Positions 22,371 through 33,957 of a DNA stretch of 64,000 nt are shown piece by piece. The stretch comes from Odiellus spinosus. Lineage: Eukaryota > Arthropoda > Arachnida > Opiliones > Phalangiidae. The translations under genes were made by a program, and so were the position numbers. Under the pieces are notes generated by a model, which was given only the letters and a program-made list of their open reading frames with translations, made no database searches and was not told where the DNA came from. How positions within the stretch are numbered: the first letter of the stretch is position 1; each line of letters begins with the position of its first letter. The DNA lies in assembly GCA_963920705.1 (NCBI GenBank), contig OY987227.1, positions 28,315,935-28,379,934 of the forward strand. The letters are read 5' to 3'.

Positions 22371-22606
22371 GAAACATGGAGCTAAAAATCGAAGAGTTTG
22401 AATTTATTTTCGAGATCGTCATGCCAAAAAACTTATTCGAGCTTTTTCACAATTTTTGAAAAAAAAAAATTCTGTTTAATTTTTAAAGTTTGAATAAAAT
22501 AAATATAAATTCTAGCCAATCATATTATTTCATCCTTCAACAGCGCTTGTGATTCCGAAAATATATTCAAAAGCTGTTCCATTTTTAGCTATAAGTTTCC
22601 CTTCAA
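22371..22606 (+). mobile_element. Inverted-repeat element N, copy 1
   Basis: The left end GAAACATGGAGCTAAAAATC is answered by the inverse CATTTTTAGCTATAAGTTTC at the right. A diverged copy spans about 24,690-25,110, and a left end occurs at 61,198. It abuts family G copy 1, so two small elements lie side by side. Non-coding. Confidence 0.6.
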
Positions 22607-23110
22607 AAAATCTTCAATGAAATCCTACATTGAAACTAGAATTCTCCACCCATTACAAAAGGTTTGGGACTAAAATATTTTTCTGACCTTTTTCCCCTTT
22701 ATTAATTCCATTCGTAGGAGGTTTTTTTTATGGTTCATAATTAACATCTTAAGGAATACATTTTTTAGGAAATTATCATACTTGGCATCGGGCCAACCTT
22801 TAAAAGTCAAACAATTATTTTAGGTTAGAATAATTCTCATTGCGCAACGCGATAATTAGGAAGATCTTTTTGCGGCGCTTTAAATAGTAGGTCGCCATCT
22901 TGTTTGGTAACCTGCACTAGAGAAGTGTTTTTAGACGCGGTTGGTACTATTCATACTGTTAGGGTTAAAACTACTATAGATAAGAGTTTCGGCAAATATA
23001 GTTTGCGGTAACTAGAGGATAGGGGAGTAAGGGAGTCGCGTGACAGACCAGTGTGAAATATCTCCAGCGTAGGATATTTCCACCACAGTGGCTCTACTAA
23101 TGTCTACTAT
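22607..23110. other. Non-coding stretch
   Basis: No gene recognised. It contains GCCATCTTGTT at about 22,892, a YY1-like string, but no coding start follows on the - strand that I could support. Confidence 0.35.
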
Positions 23111-23391
23111 CAAGGAGGATTAGACAAGGAGAGGAAATGTGGGGCTGCGTTGAGTTAGAGAGAGAAGAGCCAACCTCCCACTCGGGTGGAAAGGGGGGAT
23201 AGGAAATTCTCGAGGTAAACTGTTGTCACGTGGTCGCTAGCTAGCGCGTCTCATAAAGGATTCGTTTTACCCACGCGACAACATTTTACCACGAAACGTC
23301 TCTACCCCCGTTCTCCCAGAGTGGGAGTTTAGGCCGACGCAGTAGGAACCGCGCCGTCCCCACATTTCTTCTCCTTGTCTAATCCTCCTTG
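23111..23391 (+). mobile_element. MITE family B, copy 2
   Basis: A 281-bp copy with ends CAAGGAGGATTAGACAAGGA and its inverse, flanked by the perfect 7-bp duplication CTACTAT (23,104-23,110 and 23,392-23,398). The interior is nearly identical to copy 3 at 42,086-42,366, so both insertions are recent. Confidence 0.95.
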
Positions 23392-23826
23392 CTACTATTA
23401 AATAAACTATCACCTGGTCTCTTGGTGACAAACATGGCGGATTGGGTGGGCGGAACTAAGGGGAACGGGAAAAATGGTAGCCCCTTCGTATGGCGCGGCA
23501 AATAGACTATACAATTTTAATATTATCCTTTTCTGTTAGGGACATTTATCAAAAAATATTTCGATATGGCCAGCGTCCTGGTCTACGGAATTTATTTTAT
23601 AATAAATGGTCAAAAAAAGTCGGGGGAAATGAGGAATTTTTACACCATCATTTTTCATTAGAAACTCGTGTAAGCTAGGGAGTAATACCTTCAAAAGGCA
23701 CGATTTTGATCTAGCTGCGTAATTATTTTATTTTGGCTTTATGAATGGGTTAGTTAAAAACGCGTCAACCAAGAGAGGTATACAATTTTGAATATAGCGT
23801 TTAAATTATAAAATTAAAAATATAAT

Positions 23827-23905
23827 CAGAAGCCGATGAACCTTCCTTTGAAGTCTATACTTACCCAGTTTTGTTTATCCATGTCTGAAGGAGTATCAGC
23901 TTCTG
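23827..23905 (+). mobile_element. MITE family A, copy 1 (79-bp minimal form)
   Basis: Starts CAGAAGCCGATGAACCTTCC and ends GGAGTATCAGCTTCTG, that is, little more than the two ends of the ~335-bp family A element. It is flanked by the 7-bp duplication ATATAAT (23,820-23,826 and 23,906-23,912). It therefore either inserted in short form or lost its middle after insertion. Confidence 0.85.
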
Positions 23906-24689
23906 ATATAATCCATAGGTATTCGAATAAATTGCTTACAATTACCTTATGGTAAACGTCAACAGACGTCTGGAAGATATATTTTTAATTCGTGGCGGGT
24001 ATTGATGACGTCTCGATTTTTGCTCGTCCACTAGTGACGTATTCGGCAATCCCGATGCCAGACTGGCTCGTCAAAATCATCCCTTTTGTCTCTGTTGACT
24101 TCCGGGTTCGAGTCCCTTGTCCATATTAGTTTTTTGTTCCCTAGCGACGATCGACTAGAATGTCAGAGCCGCTTTCCGCTTCCGTTCACTGAAAAAAAAA
24201 AATATATATATATATATATAAAAAATCCTGTATTAAATGGTGGTGGTTGCGTGGTGAATAATGACTAGTGGGGCTATTTGTTAAAAACCTTGACGCTGAA
24301 CGATGTTCATATCAGACAAAAACCATTGGGTTGAAATAAGCAAGGTGTACACCTTTTAACCACAAAAACGTTAGGTCCTTCTATGAATAACCTCAAAAAC
24401 GTCATGAAATAAAGTTAAGGGCAGATTTAAATGCTGTGCTATAGATACATGCATCTCTGGGGTATAAGTGAACTTAGAGAGACGGGTGGCGCCTTCCGCT
24501 AGCCGGGGATAATTAATGGAAAGACACAAAATTCATAGGTTCTGTCTTTCTGACATTCATTCATTCATTATTCGCAAAGGTTAGGTAAGGTGAGTTGGGG
24601 AAAAATTAGTTAATTGGTACTCGGACGGTTTTGTTTTTACCAGCTACTGTTCTATGAGCTTTTGATTTTACGCTAATATTCATTATGAA

Positions 24690-25110
24690 ATATGCTAGAA
24701 AATCGTAAAAAATGTTTAACTTTTACAAATAATAATTTAAGTTACGTAGGCTACCTATATAAAAAAATAGTATTTTAATTTATTTTTGGAATCACCATGT
24801 CAAAAAAATATTCGAGAATTTTTTTCATAATTATTAGAGACGTTTTTGGCTAGGTTTCAATGTAAGTAAAGTCTAAATTAAGTCTAATCATATTATTTCA
24901 GCCTTCCATAGTACTTGTGATGTCCTAACATTAAGAGAATAGGCCCGCGTTTGAACCCCAAGGTCTTGGGCATCAACCACTGGCCTATTATTTTTGTATT
25001 ATAACATTACAATCGCTGTTGAAAACTGAAATTACATCATTAAACACCAGAAACGTGTCTAATAATTGTTTGAATTCTAAAAGCTGTTCCATTTTTAGCT
25101 TTGTTTCCAA
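24690..25110 (+). repeat. Element N, copy 2, interrupted
   Basis: Matches element N copy 1 in order: ATCACCATGTCAAAAAA-like, TAATCATATTATTTCA, CTTCCAT/CTTCAAC, CTTGTGATTCC/CTTGTGATGTCC, then AAAGCTGTTCCATTTTTAGC. Between the last two blocks about 120 bp are extra, including the tRNA-like palindrome at 24,938-24,989. That extra piece is probably an insertion. Confidence 0.5.
24938..24989 (-). repeat. tRNA-like mini-palindrome (possible SINE or tRNA relic)
   Basis: On the - strand the 52-nt segment begins AATAGGCC and ends GGGCCTATT, which can pair like an acceptor stem. Inside are GGCCAGTGGTTGATG, resembling a pol III A box, and GGGGTTCAAACGC, resembling a B box. At 52 nt it is too short for a functional tRNA and no anticodon arm is evident. 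It is best read as a relic of a tRNA or tRNA-derived SINE head. Confidence 0.3.
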
Positions 25111-25626
25111 TTAATTACTAAAATGTCGAAAATAATTGAAAGCAATAAGCTGCAAATCCAGGGTAAGATGTTTCCGTAGGGGTCATCCTAGTCTTGACCT
25201 TTACTTCACTATATTAAATTTAAGCTTTTCTTCTACCGGTCTGTTGTGGTTCGTACGCCTAAAGTACGGAAGGCAGCGTTTTGACTGGTGATTAATGTTG
25301 GAAGCTTTGGTGGATGGTTTTTAATATGAAAGTGCCAAAAGTGGTTAAGGGCGTCTTCGATCTCCCTGGCAGCGAGCCTTAAAACTCCCATCTCTCTAGA
25401 CTCTAATCGTAATTGGTTTTAAAGGTTTTTCTATACTTTATGGGCGCGAGGATAATATCTAGGCATAGACTCTTTAAAAGAAGCTTTTCCACTAGTGCCA
25501 GTTGCTCATGAAAACGCTTTCTTCTCGCTTGCAAGTAGTCTTAACTGTAAATTATGAAGATGGTTTAATTGGTGGAGGTGTGAGGGTAAATATAACGATT
25601 TTAGCTGTTTTGCGATACAATCCGAG

Positions 25627-25925
25627 GGGTCCGACACTCTTCAATTCGCCGTAAACCCGAGTTCACTGAAGTTCAGCTTTGACAGCGCGTTGAGTCCGAA
25701 CTCTTATGAACTCTGAGTTCAGCTTTGACATCGCGTTGAGTCCGAACTCTTATGAACTCTGAGTTCAGCTTTGACAGCGCGTTGAGTCCGAACTCTTATG
25801 AACTCTGAGTTCAGCTTTGACAGCGCGTTGAGTCCGAACTCTTATGAACTCTGAGTTCAGCTTTGATAGTACCAAGAGTTCAAAAATATTGTACACCCGA
25901 GTTCGCGAGTGTCTGCCCCCTCGGT
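25627..25925 (+). mobile_element. MITE family F, copy 2, with 46-bp tandem expansion
   Basis: The ends GGGTCCGACACTCTTCAATTC and CGCGAGTGTCTGCCCCCTCGG are inverse to each other and match copy 1 at 16,012. The centre holds four 46-bp units beginning GTTCAGCTTTGACA at 25,671, 25,717, 25,763 and 25,809, with a fifth partial at 25,855. The units are almost identical, so the expansion is recent. The open - strand frame across it is a by-product. Confidence 0.85.
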
Positions 25926-28338
25926 GCTTGGGCAATGATATTCCTAAGATTTTTTTATGTATTCTTGAAAAAGAGCTCTTCAAATTTTATGAACATAAAT
26001 CTTATGTTTAAGAAGTTTCAAGGGCTTTTGTAGTTTTAGAGGCTTCGTGTTAAAGGCAATAGAGGATCGCGTTATTTATGAAAGCTCTTACACGTACGAT
26101 ACGTTTGAAAAGCGTAATTTGACTTTACATATTCGCCCATAATGGAAATCCGTAGGATAATCAATCATAAGGTAGTTTATTAAATTAAATTTGGGGAAAA
26201 ATTGGAGGCATGGTAGCGTAGAAAATATAGTAAGGAATAGAAGGGATAGGTTTTGTCGAGCAAAACTGGGGTATTTCTACTTCCGGTAGCTATCCTATTG
26301 ACCGAGAAGGACAGAGCAGCTAGCGTAATTTTATATTCAGGAACGATGGACGAGAACTCTTTCAGTTTCATCACCGAAAACGTCAGGAAAAGTTTATTAC
26401 GAGTTTATATAATATATAAAGAGTGTTGAGCGAGTGAAAAATATTTCAGAAAACAATAATTTGTAATGCGAAATATCTCGCGTTCTTTACATTCCTCGGT
26501 TTATTTATTTTTCAGAATATTTCTCAGTCTCGCTTACGCGATCCACTCGCGATCTTTGTAGCTTTTATGCAAATAGGGTGTAATAGTAAGCGAGAGAATT
26601 ATACCAACGATATAGAGAATATTACGAAGAAAACTTTACGGTTTGATTTACCTTAGTCTTTGCAAAAGTTTGGATACGTTAATTTTAAAATAAACCTATC
26701 CTAAAATATTGTTCAAAGAAAATAAATAGGTGGTTTATTTCTTCTCAAAATCGTAGCTTTGGCTAAATAAATTTCGTCCAAAACCATTGAAATGGAAGTA
26801 AAATAGTCTTAAAAGTACTTATTCAGAATTTCACTCAAAAATATTGGACCGTTTTCTCGTAAAGTGGATTTGAAATACATGTTTTTTTCAAGAGAAATTC
26901 CAGAAATGGGGAGTGGCTAATTTTTCATTTGGATCTTCCGCGGTAATTGTAATTATCTTTCGAGAGAAACTTAGCAAATACTTGCGCACGCTAATTCCAC
27001 TCTTGAAACAGTAAATTCGGTAAATCGTTCCTCGATTTTGAGGTGAGATAGTGGTTCCTTTTTTCGAATTTAGGTAGTTTTCTATGTATTATTTTTGCGT
27101 TGCGCCAAGTTTAAGCTGCCGTATAGGTAATTTTAAATTTACATTTCGCAATGAATTCTGGGCAAATTTCAAGTTATGAGACGCCCATTTAGTAGCGGAG
27201 AACCGAACTTTCCGAATAACACTATTTCCCGATCCTCAAAATTCGTTTATGAATTAGTCTAATTTGTGTGGTGGGGGTTAATTAGCGTCATATCTTCTCC
27301 GCGTATTTTCCTAGAGTATCGAAGCTATGTTTTCCGAATAGCCCGATATTCAGTCCGCAAAACGAGCCCTACTAACCTTAATTCGAGGCAGTAAGAGAAC
27401 AGTTCTGAATTTTTAAAGTGTTTCAAGTTAGGAATTAACCAAGGGGCTCCTACCATGTATTTCTATATTGATTTTTGAGCAAAAAAAAAAAAAAAAAATT
27501 TTGGAAGGGGGCGGCCCTATATTATAACTTTATTATTCCAAAACTTTAAAGAATGACGTTTGAATCAATTTGAATAGTTTCGTGTATTTTTAATTTGTTT
27601 CCTTTCGAGGCAGAGTTCTCCCCGAATTCAATCTTTTGTCACCGAACTCTCCGTGTATCGCTTACACGTACACGTACGCGTTCTTCGTTCGTTTTATCGA
27701 ACTCTATAAGACAACTTTTAATTGACCTCGTTCTAATTTCAACCCTAACTCGATCCGAATCCGATTTTATTAGAATTAAATCCTAGACTCTAACAAAGTA
27801 CTTTTTTGACTCTAGCTTTTTAGTTTAATAATCGATTATTTAACTATTTCTCCCTCCGTATATGAAAAGTTGACTTTTCTAAATCTAGATAAGAATTTTA
27901 TATCTTGCCAAGTCCTCAGGGTGTATAAATGTTAAATTGGCCAGTTGTATAAAGTTTCTTTTACGGTATCGGTTTTTGAAATGGAAAAGTATTCTCGCTC
28001 GTTACTCCTCTTATGGAAGGAATTTTTTTCGGGTGTTCTATATTCGCGGATCATGGCCCGAGGACATCGTTCTCTTTCCCATCAAAGTAAATTCTTACTA
28101 AATCAAACGAGATAAGCCCGAATAAGATCCCTCTTTCCATAAGACACGCCCTCTAACGTAGCCATCGGAATCATTTCCGACTAGTATATCCTAGGAACAG
28201 TAACCGTGACATATTATTGGTCGCAGATTTTTGCCTGTTGAAAATTCCCATTTAATTCCGATTGTCGTTAATCCATGAAACAAGTCAGAATGAGAGGATG
28301 AAGCCAGTAAGATCTTGAACAATGTTCTCGGCTGTTCC
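25926..28338. other. Non-coding stretch
   Basis: About 2.4 kb without a recognised gene. A poly-A run lies at about 27,481-27,498 beside a G-rich piece. Open frames of 60-65 codons (26,180-26,374 on -, 27,595-27,786 on +) have no motif. Confidence 0.4.
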
Positions 28339-28345
28339 CCTTTAT

Positions 28346-28673
28346 CAGAAGCCGATGAAACCCTCCTTTAAAGTCTATTACTCCCGGGTCTTGTCTACCC
28401 CTCTCTGTATGGGTTATTCTAAAAAGGCGCGATTCGTACGCCTCCTAACGGTAGATGTTTTCGAAGCGGGAGCTCGTCGAGCGAATATCTCTAGCAGCCT
28501 TGGAGTTCGTCCAAAAAACGTCGTCGTTTGTGAAGAGAGAGATTTTCCGTAGACAGGGGGATGAAGTAGGACCCCTTCTAACTCGTAAAATTGTGAATTT
28601 TACCCATACAGAGAGGAGCGCTATATGGAACATTGGAGTAGTAGACTTCAAAGGAGGGTTTCATCGGCTTCTG
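28346..28673 (+). mobile_element. MITE family A, copy 2
   Basis: A 328-bp element with ends CAGAAGCCGATGAAACCCTC and its inverse, flanked by the 7-bp duplication CCTTTAT (28,339-28,345 and 28,674-28,680). A subterminal inverted pair (CCCCTCTCTGTATGGGT and ACCCATACAGAGAGG) lies inside. The overlapping open frames on both strands come from the repeat and recur in other copies. No transposase. Confidence 0.96.
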
Positions 28674-30461
28674 CCTTTATGTAGATCGTTAAACGAAATG
28701 TGACGTTTCCTAACCGAGAAAAGATGAGGAAATCCTTCGTTCAATTAACTATTACTGCATTGTTTCGTTTATTGGTGATAGATGGCGCTTTAGTTTATTT
28801 CGTACGCCATCATGGCACTGCCTTTAAGCGTATTTATATCCTCCATGGACAAATGATACTGTAGAGAGACACACGCCATCGGTTTCTGCTTGAGATCTAA
28901 AATTCCCGGCTATTTAATTTTGCTGTAGGACACGTAAGAGATGGCGCTACTGTCGCGGTGTTGTCGACGTATAGGGAAGATACTAGTTCAGTGTAGGACA
29001 AATTAGAAGCCACCCTGTCCCTCTACAGTGTACTTGGTTCCTTCTGGCTTATTGAACCATATATATGTTAAAGGGGTCTTAACTCTTAACTTTATACGCT
29101 CTAAATCGGTCAGCTGCTTGATACCATTGTTCCGAGATGACTTTTAAAGGGTTTGAAAATCTTCAGATCTGGTCGAACCGAGTCTCGAAAGTGATCTCGT
29201 ATGGAAAGATCTTCAAATTCAGTAGCGTTACTGGTACATCTACATCCTCTCCTATCATCTTCCAAAAAATCGAAACTTTGCGGTTTTTCTACGGCTTTAT
29301 ACCCCGAAGGGTCCGTTCTAATGACGCTTTATATATCTTTTGGGATACGTAATATATAAGATTCCGTTACAAGATTTCACTTTGTAAGAACTAGGCTTAA
29401 CCTTCATCATTTTCATAACCATTTCTTAGTTATAAAGACGGGAGTAGCTTTATACGTTTTGAATATTAGACACGCTTGCTTGAAAATTGCAAGCTCCGCT
29501 TATTTTATCAGAATATAAATACCGCTATAAATATGTAGGCTACATTTTTAATCTACGGGATAGAATGTAAACTCGCGGGATCAAAAAATAGTCAAAGATA
29601 TTGTCCGCACATATATCTTGATATTAATTTCGATCTAACACGTGATTATTTTAAACTCCTCCATAGAGAAAAGTAGTCATTGGCGTTGAACATGAGCAGA
29701 GTGTTCTTATATTTTACGAAGTTATATTGCCAATACACCATTTAGCCATTACTTGGGGCGCCATAGCGGCATAGGGCGAACTTTCATTTGGTGAAAATGG
29801 CAGGGGAAAAAACCTGCATGGGGTAATACGCGGGATTCTACGCGCGCCTCACCGAGTGAACGTTTTTTTCGCCACTAGTTGATTTTTTAACATTTTGCAA
29901 AGATAATTTCTTGATGTTGCCACGAACTATTGACCGCGAATTCAACCGAATTCACTCCTTGACCGAGTTCTGTACTGATAGTCTCGAGGTTAGTCCTTAT
30001 GAGAGGTGGCGTATTTTTAAAACACCAAGAGGGAAGCGTGTACATCTATGTCTCGCACGCTACCAGGCGGCCAGCCGGAATGGAACGTGTTCAAGTTGAG
30101 TTGGCACCGTCCAAATAGGTTTTACGAGTTTTCAAAATTGTATATCAATCCGCCTCTGATTTTTTCCCATTACGCAAACTCGTCTTGAACGGAAGTAAAG
30201 TAATGATCGTGAAATAAAAAACCTACGAATCAATCTCGAGAGCATCTGTTTAATGGTCGAATGCGCGGTAGTCTCTTTATTATTGTTCACGGAGTTCCAT
30301 CTCTTCATGGTTGTCTCTGTCCATATCACGCCTTTTTAGTTAGGGGCGAAAATTTGTTTTTGAGTGGCTTATGTAATGTTGCTCGTCCCACGAAATTGTC
30401 AGAGGCACGGGGCTTACGGGAGATCGAGGAATCTCCCGATAACATAAATTCTGACTACGTC
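28674..30461. other. Non-coding stretch
   Basis: About 1.8 kb without a recognised gene. Two short AGATGGCGCT strings lie near 28,782 and 28,941. Open frames at 29,137-29,352, 29,911-30,099 and 30,132-30,329 show no motif and no convincing splice context. Confidence 0.4.
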
Positions 30462-30655
30462 TCAACCTTGAAAAATGTCCCATCTTCCGTATAAACGGGT
30501 TCTATTAAACGGTTTCAAGGTTGGAAAAAGCATAGAAAATCCTACACTTTGTACCAGCCATGAAAATTGGGACCATCTTCGATACAAACGGGTGCTTTTT
30601 AACGGCTCTTTTATTCGTTTCCAAGATTATTCTATAATAAGGCCTATTGAAATCA
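30462..30655 (-). repeat. Dispersed repeat P, copy 2
   Basis: Reverse complement of the copy at 1858-2095, with the same two-unit layout: CCAACCTTGAAA, TAAACGGGTTCTATTTAACGG-like and CCGTTAAAAAGCACCCGTTT-like blocks. The copies differ by scattered substitutions and small indels. Non-coding. Confidence 0.65.
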
Positions 30656-31529
30656 CGGAGAAATAATAATGGAGGAATAAAAAGGGGAGAGCCAGACGTA
30701 AAACCATGGAGGAATAATTAAAGGGAGAGCCAGACGTGAAACGCTGATTTTAAACCTTAATTTTGGAGTAATTAAGCGGAGTTAATTTAAATATTTGAAT
30801 GAATGAGCCTGGACTTTTAAATTACTGTAATTACTGTTTTATCAACGGTTTTTACCTTCAGTATCCCTTTAAGTATCAGGTGTTAACGAATCCAGCCCCT
30901 TCCATTACATTAACAATTTATTATATGCCCCTAAAACCTTAGCCCCCTTTTTTTTCAAATTTTTTTTGTCTTAGTGTTGAAGAGATTGTGGATAGAATAT
31001 ACGGATTAATCCTAGTCTTTATTCTAGCAAAACTCCGACGGCCTATAAAGCTCCTTTTCTTTCGCTTTTTCTGAATAATTAATTTCTCGCGATTTAAAGG
31101 GTTAGGGACCCTATAAGAAAATGGGTTTAGAATTTTTTATCAGTTTTATATTTGGATTGAAAAGGAAAGCTTCCCGCGTAGGAGCACCATCTACAGTTTA
31201 TTTCCACTTGGCTGTTACCTAGGGAATATTCGAATCTGTCTATAGCCCTTTATGGGGCGTTATTTTTTTATTTTTTTAACTTCATCTCTTTTAAGCTCTT
31301 CCGGTGTTGAAAGTTTTCTTTAACGAATGGCTCTCCTAATTGTTTTAAAGAATAAATAAACTATAGTGGTACGAATTCTTGCTAAGAGCAAAATTTAGCG
31401 TAGAATTGCACTCTGAGTAAAGGCGAATGCACGAATAGCGGCGGCGGAACTTTAAACTATGCAAGATTTAGATTCAACAGATCAACAATGTGTATAGATC
31501 TCACATCGAGAAACGTGTTTAACATCATC
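30656..31529. other. Non-coding stretch with a two-unit tandem
   Basis: At 30,660-30,750 the phrase ATGGAGGAATAA followed by GGGAGAGCCAGACGT occurs twice in tandem. The remainder shows no gene or recognised repeat. Confidence 0.4.
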
Positions 31530-31537
31530 ATGTGAAC

Positions 31538-31877
31538 CAGAAGCCGATGAAACCCTCCTTTGAAGTCTACTACTCCAATGTTCCATATAGCGCTGCTCTC
31601 TGTATGGGTAAAATTCCCAATTTTACGAGTTAGAAGGGGTCCTACTTCATCCCCCCCCCTGTCTACGGAAAATTGGAAATTCTCTCTCTCCACAAACGAC
31701 GACGTTTTTTGGAATAACTCCGAGGCTGCTAGAGATATTCGCTCGACGAGCTCCCGCTCCGAAAACATCTACCGTTAAGAGGCGTACGAATCGCGCCTTT
31801 TGAGAATAACCCATACAGAGAGGGGTAGACAAGACCCGGGAGTAATAGACTTCAAAGGAGGGTTTCATCGGCTTCTG
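31538..31877 (-). mobile_element. MITE family A, copy 3
   Basis: A 340-bp full copy in inverse orientation, flanked by the perfect 8-bp duplication ATGTGAAC (31,530-31,537 and 31,878-31,885). It carries a CCCCCCCCCC run near 31,651 where other copies have about six C. Confidence 0.96.
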
Positions 31878-31885
31878 ATGTGAAC

Positions 31886-32822
31886 TCTTATCCACTTGTA
31901 TTATATTTCTATCTTGACCATCACTTATTTTTTCCAATTACTTAAGTATGCTTTCGCGTAACAGCTAGGTCGATTTTAAAATGTAAGCGGCGCTAACCTT
32001 CTTTACGTAAACCAACAGCGTAAATATTTCGTCATAGCTACGGTTACTATATTAGATAAAAAATCATGATATAACGTGAATGTAAAATCAACGTGGAAGT
32101 AGTGTATATAGTCTTATACAAACATTTACTCGCCGTTTTACAAATTGGCCTTTAGAAGCGGGAAGGAAGAACTCCGAGAAGGGAGGTGGTTTGGTCGGGA
32201 AAGAAAGTGAGGTGGATATTTTTTTTTTTTTTTTTACCAGGGTTTAGGAAATCTTTCCAGGGTGGACGGGAACTATACTACAGTTTGCGAAGGCTTATAC
32301 CTTCATTCTCCGTGACTTGCTCCAAGGTTTGGTGTACATTGGAAAGCGCTTTTGAACGGTACAGTAGTAAGGAGTACCTATAGTATACATCCTACCAGAG
32401 AAATTGATTCAACCGTTGAAATCACTCCTCTTTCCCACTTCCCACGCGACCCGAGTTTTTCGGGTCTTCTACTGACTCGACAATTTCGTCGCCATGGTAA
32501 CTTTCAACTTCTCTGGATGATTTTCCTAGGAGTACTTTACTCTTGGAGGAGAAAATATTGCCATCTTACAAAACAGGGATTTGCTACAAATTTGCTAAAT
32601 TTATTAATATAACGCGTGTTATTTCAATGGGTTGACGTAAGCGGTTATTTAGTTGAAAATCAAGACAGCTTGATCCGGGCCGATCAAGAATGAAATCAAT
32701 AATCAATAGCATCAATCACTAAGGTATATAGGTCTCATTTAAAGCAACTGGCTGCTCTGAAGGAGCCTCTTTCCTGATGGACGCCAAATATACCTTGTCA
32801 AAGCCAGAAGCCAATGGGACCC
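31886..32822. other. Non-coding stretch
   Basis: No gene recognised. A poly-T run lies at about 32,219-32,235. Short open frames at 32,186-32,383 and 32,352-32,612 overlap one another and have no motif. Confidence 0.4.
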
Positions 32823-32830
32823 ACGTACAC

Positions 32831-33158
32831 CAGAAGCCGATGAAACCCTCCTTTGAAGTATATTACTCCCTGGTCTTGTTTACCCCTCTCTGTATGGGTT
32901 AGTTTCAAAAAGCGCCTCCTAACGGTAGATATTTTCGGAGCGGGAGTTCGTCGAGCGAATATCTCTAGCAGCCTCGGAGTTCGTCAAAAAAAAAGTCGTC
33001 GTTTGTGGAGAGAGAGAATTTCCAATTTTCCGTAGACAGGGGAGTATGAAGTAGGACCCCTCCGATCTCGTAAAATTGTGAATTTTACCCATACAGAGAG
33101 GAGCGCTATATCGAACATTAGAGTAGTAGACTTCAAAGGAGGTTTTCATCTACTTCTG
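32831..33158 (+). mobile_element. MITE family A, copy 4
   Basis: A 328-bp copy flanked by the perfect 8-bp duplication ACGTACAC (32,823-32,830 and 33,159-33,166). The right end has drifted (GGTTTTCATCTACTTCTG instead of GGGTTTCATCGGCTTCTG). Confidence 0.95.
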
Positions 33159-33659
33159 ACGTACACTTATAAATCCCTTCCTTCTTGCTTTGATATAAGG
33201 TAAATTAATTGTTCATATGTAAAGCTGGCATTTAGAAGATAATTTAGAGCCGCCAGTTACTTTAAAAATGTCAATTTTTGGGTTAAGGAGAGATTATAAA
33301 TAGTGGAGTTTAGTGGAGGAAAAGACAATAGTGGCGAAATGGGGTTCATACAGAGCTTGGCGAGTAAAATATTTGAATAGATTTAAAAAAATATATATTA
33401 TAGGGGTATAATCTCGAAATAATAGAATATTAGGAGCTTCAAAATAAGACTAACTGCGTAAAAATTGGCCACAAACACGGTAGTTATTCGTATTTATATA
33501 TAGGCTATTAAATCTTGTAACTTTTGACATTTTTGCACTTCTTGACGTCATCTATCAAAAAAAATCTTGGCGTGACTTAAATATCGAAAGTGTACCCTCT
33601 ACCCACGCTCGTTTGACGTCACTTTATGAGTCTGACATTATTGGAATAATTGTCATTAA

Positions 33660-33957
33660 AGGGAGAATGCAACCTAATCCTTATTGTTTAAATAATCCAT
33701 TAGTGAAAAAAATTACGAATAAATATTAAACTAGAAATAAATTTAAAACTTACCCTGAAAATAGGCTTAGCGGGAATCATGGAGATCCTGATTTCCTTCC
33801 GTATAAGGTCTAGCGACCAATCGAACGCGATTGTAAGTCTCGTGGAGTTCTCGCTCGAACGACGGGCCTTCGCTCATTGGTCGCTAAACCTTACACGCGA
33901 GACAATTCGGATGAACTCCGTGAATCCCGCTAAGCCTATTTTGCTGTAAGTTAAATC
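33660..33957 (+). mobile_element. Family G relative with a long internal hairpin
   Basis: Starts TTAA then AGGGAGAATGCAACCTAA, the family G end. No matching right end was found. Inside, AAAATAGGCTTAGCGGGA (about 33,758) is answered by TCCCGCTAAGCCTATTTT (about 33,923), and AAGGTCTAGCGACCAAT by ATTGGTCGCTAAACCTT, so the segment could fold into one extended stem. Non-coding. Confidence 0.6.

Noticed and set aside
24095-24115. CGGGTTCGAGTCCC, like a tRNA T arm
   Set aside because: The flanking bases do not form a T stem and no acceptor, D or anticodon arm could be drawn.
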